A stretch of 64,000 nucleotides of DNA from Bacteroidales bacterium UBA1176. Lineage in GTDB: Bacteria; Bacteroidota; Bacteroidia; Bacteroidales; WCHB1-69. The DNA lies in the NCBI GenBank assembly GCA_002311645.1, contig DBYW01000011.1:210-64209 (forward strand), read 5' to 3'. The position numbers and the translations under genes were made by a program. Under the pieces are notes generated by a model. That model saw only the letters and a list, made by a program, of their open reading frames with translations, was not told the DNA's origin and made no database searches. Positions 62,431 through 64,000 of this stretch are shown here, in pieces (the stretch's first letter is position 1; each line of letters begins with the position of its first letter).

Positions 62431-64000
62431 ATGAAAAAAATAACAGGCATATTTTTGATTTCCTTGCTTTTGTTGCAGACACTTGTGGCGCAAGTGCCGA
62501 ACAGGTTCGTCTACCAGGCGGTGGTGCGGAACAACAGCAACAATTCGTTGGTCACCAACCAGCAGATAGGTGTCAGGATTTCCATCCGCCAGGGCTCGGA
62601 AAATGGCGCGTCCGTATACACGGAGACGCACCATCCGACCACGAACGTCAACGGCCTTATGACGGTGGAGGTGGGCGGCGGCACCCCGCAGGGCGGCTCT
62701 GTCTTCTCCAACATCGACTGGTCGTTGGGCACCTTTTTCCTGAAGGTGGACCTCGATCTGAACGGAGGGAACAATTACGTGGACTATTCCACGCAGCAGA
62801 TATTGAGTGTGCCGTATGCGTTGTATTCCGAGACCGCCGGCAATGTGCCCACCTTGAACATCACCCCCGTCTCCAACGGCTATGAGTTGGAGTTGTCAAA
62901 TCCCGGGGGCGGCAGCCAGACCTATTCGCTGCATCATGGCACGCAGGGACCGCAGGGACCGACAGGTCCGCAGGGACCCTCTGGCCCGCAAGGCCTGGCC
63001 GGACACTCCATCAGCGTGCAGTCGGTGCCCACCTCTAACGGCAATTTGGTGACCATGCACTATTATGACCAGAATGGGCAGCAGCAGAGCGTCCAGTTCA
63101 ATGTGACGAACGGCCAGCAAGGTCCGCAGGGCCCCGCCGGCCAGTCGGGCGTGTCGCCCACCATCGTCACCCACCAGTATGCGGACAGCACCGTGGTGGT
63201 CATCACGGATGTGGACACCACGCAGTCGTTCACCATCCGCAACGGCGCGCAGGGTCCCGCCGGCCCTCCGGGTCCCGCCGGCCCTCCGGGAATATCCCCG
63301 AGAGTTACCACCACGCCGACCACGAACGGCACCATCGTCACCATCACCGACTCGGTCGGCACGCGCTCGTTCACGATCCATAACGGCGCCACCGGCCCGC
63401 AAGGCCCCGCCGGACAGGACGGCACTCCCGGCACCCCCGGCTTCTCCCCGACAGTTGCCACCTTTCCGAACAGTAGTGGCACGACCGTCACCATCACGGA
63501 TGCCACCGGTCCTCACACCTTCACTGTCCAGAACGGACTCTCCGCCTACCAGATATGGCTGAATGCGGGCAACAGCGGCACCGAGGCTGACTTCCTGGCC
63601 GCCACCACGCCCCAGACCCTCTCGCTTTCCGGCGACCAGCTCTCCATCTCCGGCGGCAACAGCGTGACCCTGCCCATGACGCACACTACGGGCGCCACCG
63701 GCCTCTCCGCCTACCAGATATGGCTCAACAATGGCCATAGCGGCTCCGAAGCCGACTTCTTGGCCTCCCTGCAAGGCACCAATGGCTACAGCCCAGTGGT
63801 TACCATTGAACCGCTCGACTCCATGCGCACCCGGCTCACCATCACCGATGCCAACGGCCCGCACGCTTTTGTGCTGCGCAACGGCATCGACGGCGGCCCG
63901 TTCATCCAGGAGCAGGCCGACTGGACCGAGTCTAATGCGTCCGAAAAATCCTATATCCTCAACAAACCGTCGTTGGCGGCTGTGGCCACTTCCGGCAGCT
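62431..64000 (+). CDS. Collagen-like fibre protein (3' end outside window)
   Basis: The frame is open to the window edge (523 codons). It has a signal peptide (MKKITGIFLISLLLLQTLVAQ), then an N-terminal domain common to Bacteroidota fibre proteins (PNRFVYQAVVRNNSNN ... ILSVPYALYSETAG) to about residue 130. Four Gly-X-Y stretches (for example GTQGPQGPTGPQGPSGPQG) alternate with beta repeats of the form VTITDxxGxHxFTxxNG and with SAYQIWLNxGxSGxEADFLA units. It ends in QADWTESNASEKSYILNKPS, the same phrase as at the left edge of the window, so FISUMP domains may follow downstream. Surface fibre role is inferred. Confidence 0.85.
   Translation, partial: MKKITGIFLISLLLLQTLVAQVPNRFVYQAVVRNNSNNSLVTNQQIGVRISIRQGSENGASVYTETHHPTTNVNGLMTVEVGGGTPQGGSVFSNIDWSLGTFFLKVDLDLNGGNNYVDYSTQQILSVPYALYSETAGNVPTLNITPVSNGYELELSNPGGGSQTYSLHHGTQGPQGPTGPQGPSGPQGLAGHSISVQSVPTSNGNLVTMHYYDQNGQQQSVQFNVTNGQQGPQGPAGQSGVSPTIVTHQYADSTVVVITDVDTTQSFTIRNGAQGPAGPPGPAGPPGISPRVTTTPTTNGTIVTITDSVGTRSFTIHNGATGPQGPAGQDGTPGTPGFSPTVATFPNSSGTTVTITDATGPHTFTVQNGLSAYQIWLNAGNSGTEADFLAATTPQTLSLSGDQLSISGGNSVTLPMTHTTGATGLSAYQIWLNNGHSGSEADFLASLQGTNGYSPVVTIEPLDSMRTRLTITDANGPHAFVLRNGIDGGPFIQEQADWTESNASEKSYILNKPSLAAVATSGS

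Noticed and set aside
62896..63864. 322-codon Gly-rich leftward frame
   Set aside because: It is the complement of the Gly-X-Y collagen-like repeats of the rightward gene.
62431..64000. Phage tail-fibre gene marking a prophage
   Set aside because: Collagen-like repeats recall tail fibres, but the gene has a signal peptide and no phage structural or lysis gene is nearby.
1..64000. Circular element closing between the two fibre-gene ends
   Set aside because: The edges share motifs but are different sequences, and the window carries core ribosomal genes, so paralogy explains the similarity.

Overview
The window is a 64 kb piece of a Bacteroidota chromosome, most likely an uncultured member of the Bacteroidales. 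The evidence is promoter -7 boxes of the TAnnTTTG type before many genes, a ribosomal-protein/secY/map/infA/rpoA cluster in the usual phylum order, several secreted proteins with Por-type (type IX secretion) C-terminal sorting domains, FISUMP (Fibrobacter succinogenes major paralogous) domains, BACON-like domains, and SPII lipoproteins. I saw no rRNA, tRNA, CRISPR array, transposase or integrase gene.

Layout. 1-3201 is the 3' part of a secreted fibre-like protein with four FISUMP domains. 3202-4767 is repeat-rich and holds one small gene (DUF5618-like). 4768-11187 is the ribosomal block rpmD-rplO-secY-map-infA-rpmJ-rpsM-rpsK-rpsD-rpoA-rplQ, ending in a strong terminator; the usual upstream part (rplR, rpsE) is absent and rpmD has its own promoter. 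11265-20727 is mostly rightward: a GH20-type glycosidase, a FISUMP protein, a leftward lamin-tail/T9SS protein, asd, a carboxyl-terminal protease and an O-antigen ligase/polymerase. 20786-28572 is a leftward run: dipeptidase E, nucleotidyltransferase, PP-loop/MurL-like protein, polyprenyl glycosylphosphotransferase, lipoprotein, GDPD-nuclease fusion and a small outer-membrane barrel. 28663-33764 holds a GNAT enzyme, an L,D-transpeptidase lipoprotein and an MBOAT/AlgX-like O-acylation pair. 33931-44901 is a leftward block of four T9SS cargo proteins, including two tandem papain-like proteases. 45677-50545 holds MATE, YqgE, an Ig-like lipoprotein, a GNAT enzyme and a small HTH regulator, separated by repeats.

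The most interesting part is 50731-61050. Seven closely spaced co-directional genes encode a zinc-ribbon/FHA protein with an 11-residue threonine repeat, a Ser/Thr kinase with a C-terminal FHA domain, a membrane-spanning FHA-trypsin-like protease, a membrane-anchored PP2C phosphatase, a membrane-anchored Ser/Thr kinase, and two secreted TPR/BACON-like proteins. A FISUMP lipoprotein and a collagen-like fibre protein follow in the same direction. The arrangement suggests a phosphothreonine circuit that could couple cytoplasmic kinase/phosphatase state to proteolysis on the other side of the inner membrane and to cell-surface assembly. The domains are read from motifs; the system-level function is inference.

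The fibre protein at the right edge (from 62431) and the one truncated at the left edge share the same repeat phrases, so the region between lies among paralogous surface-fibre genes.
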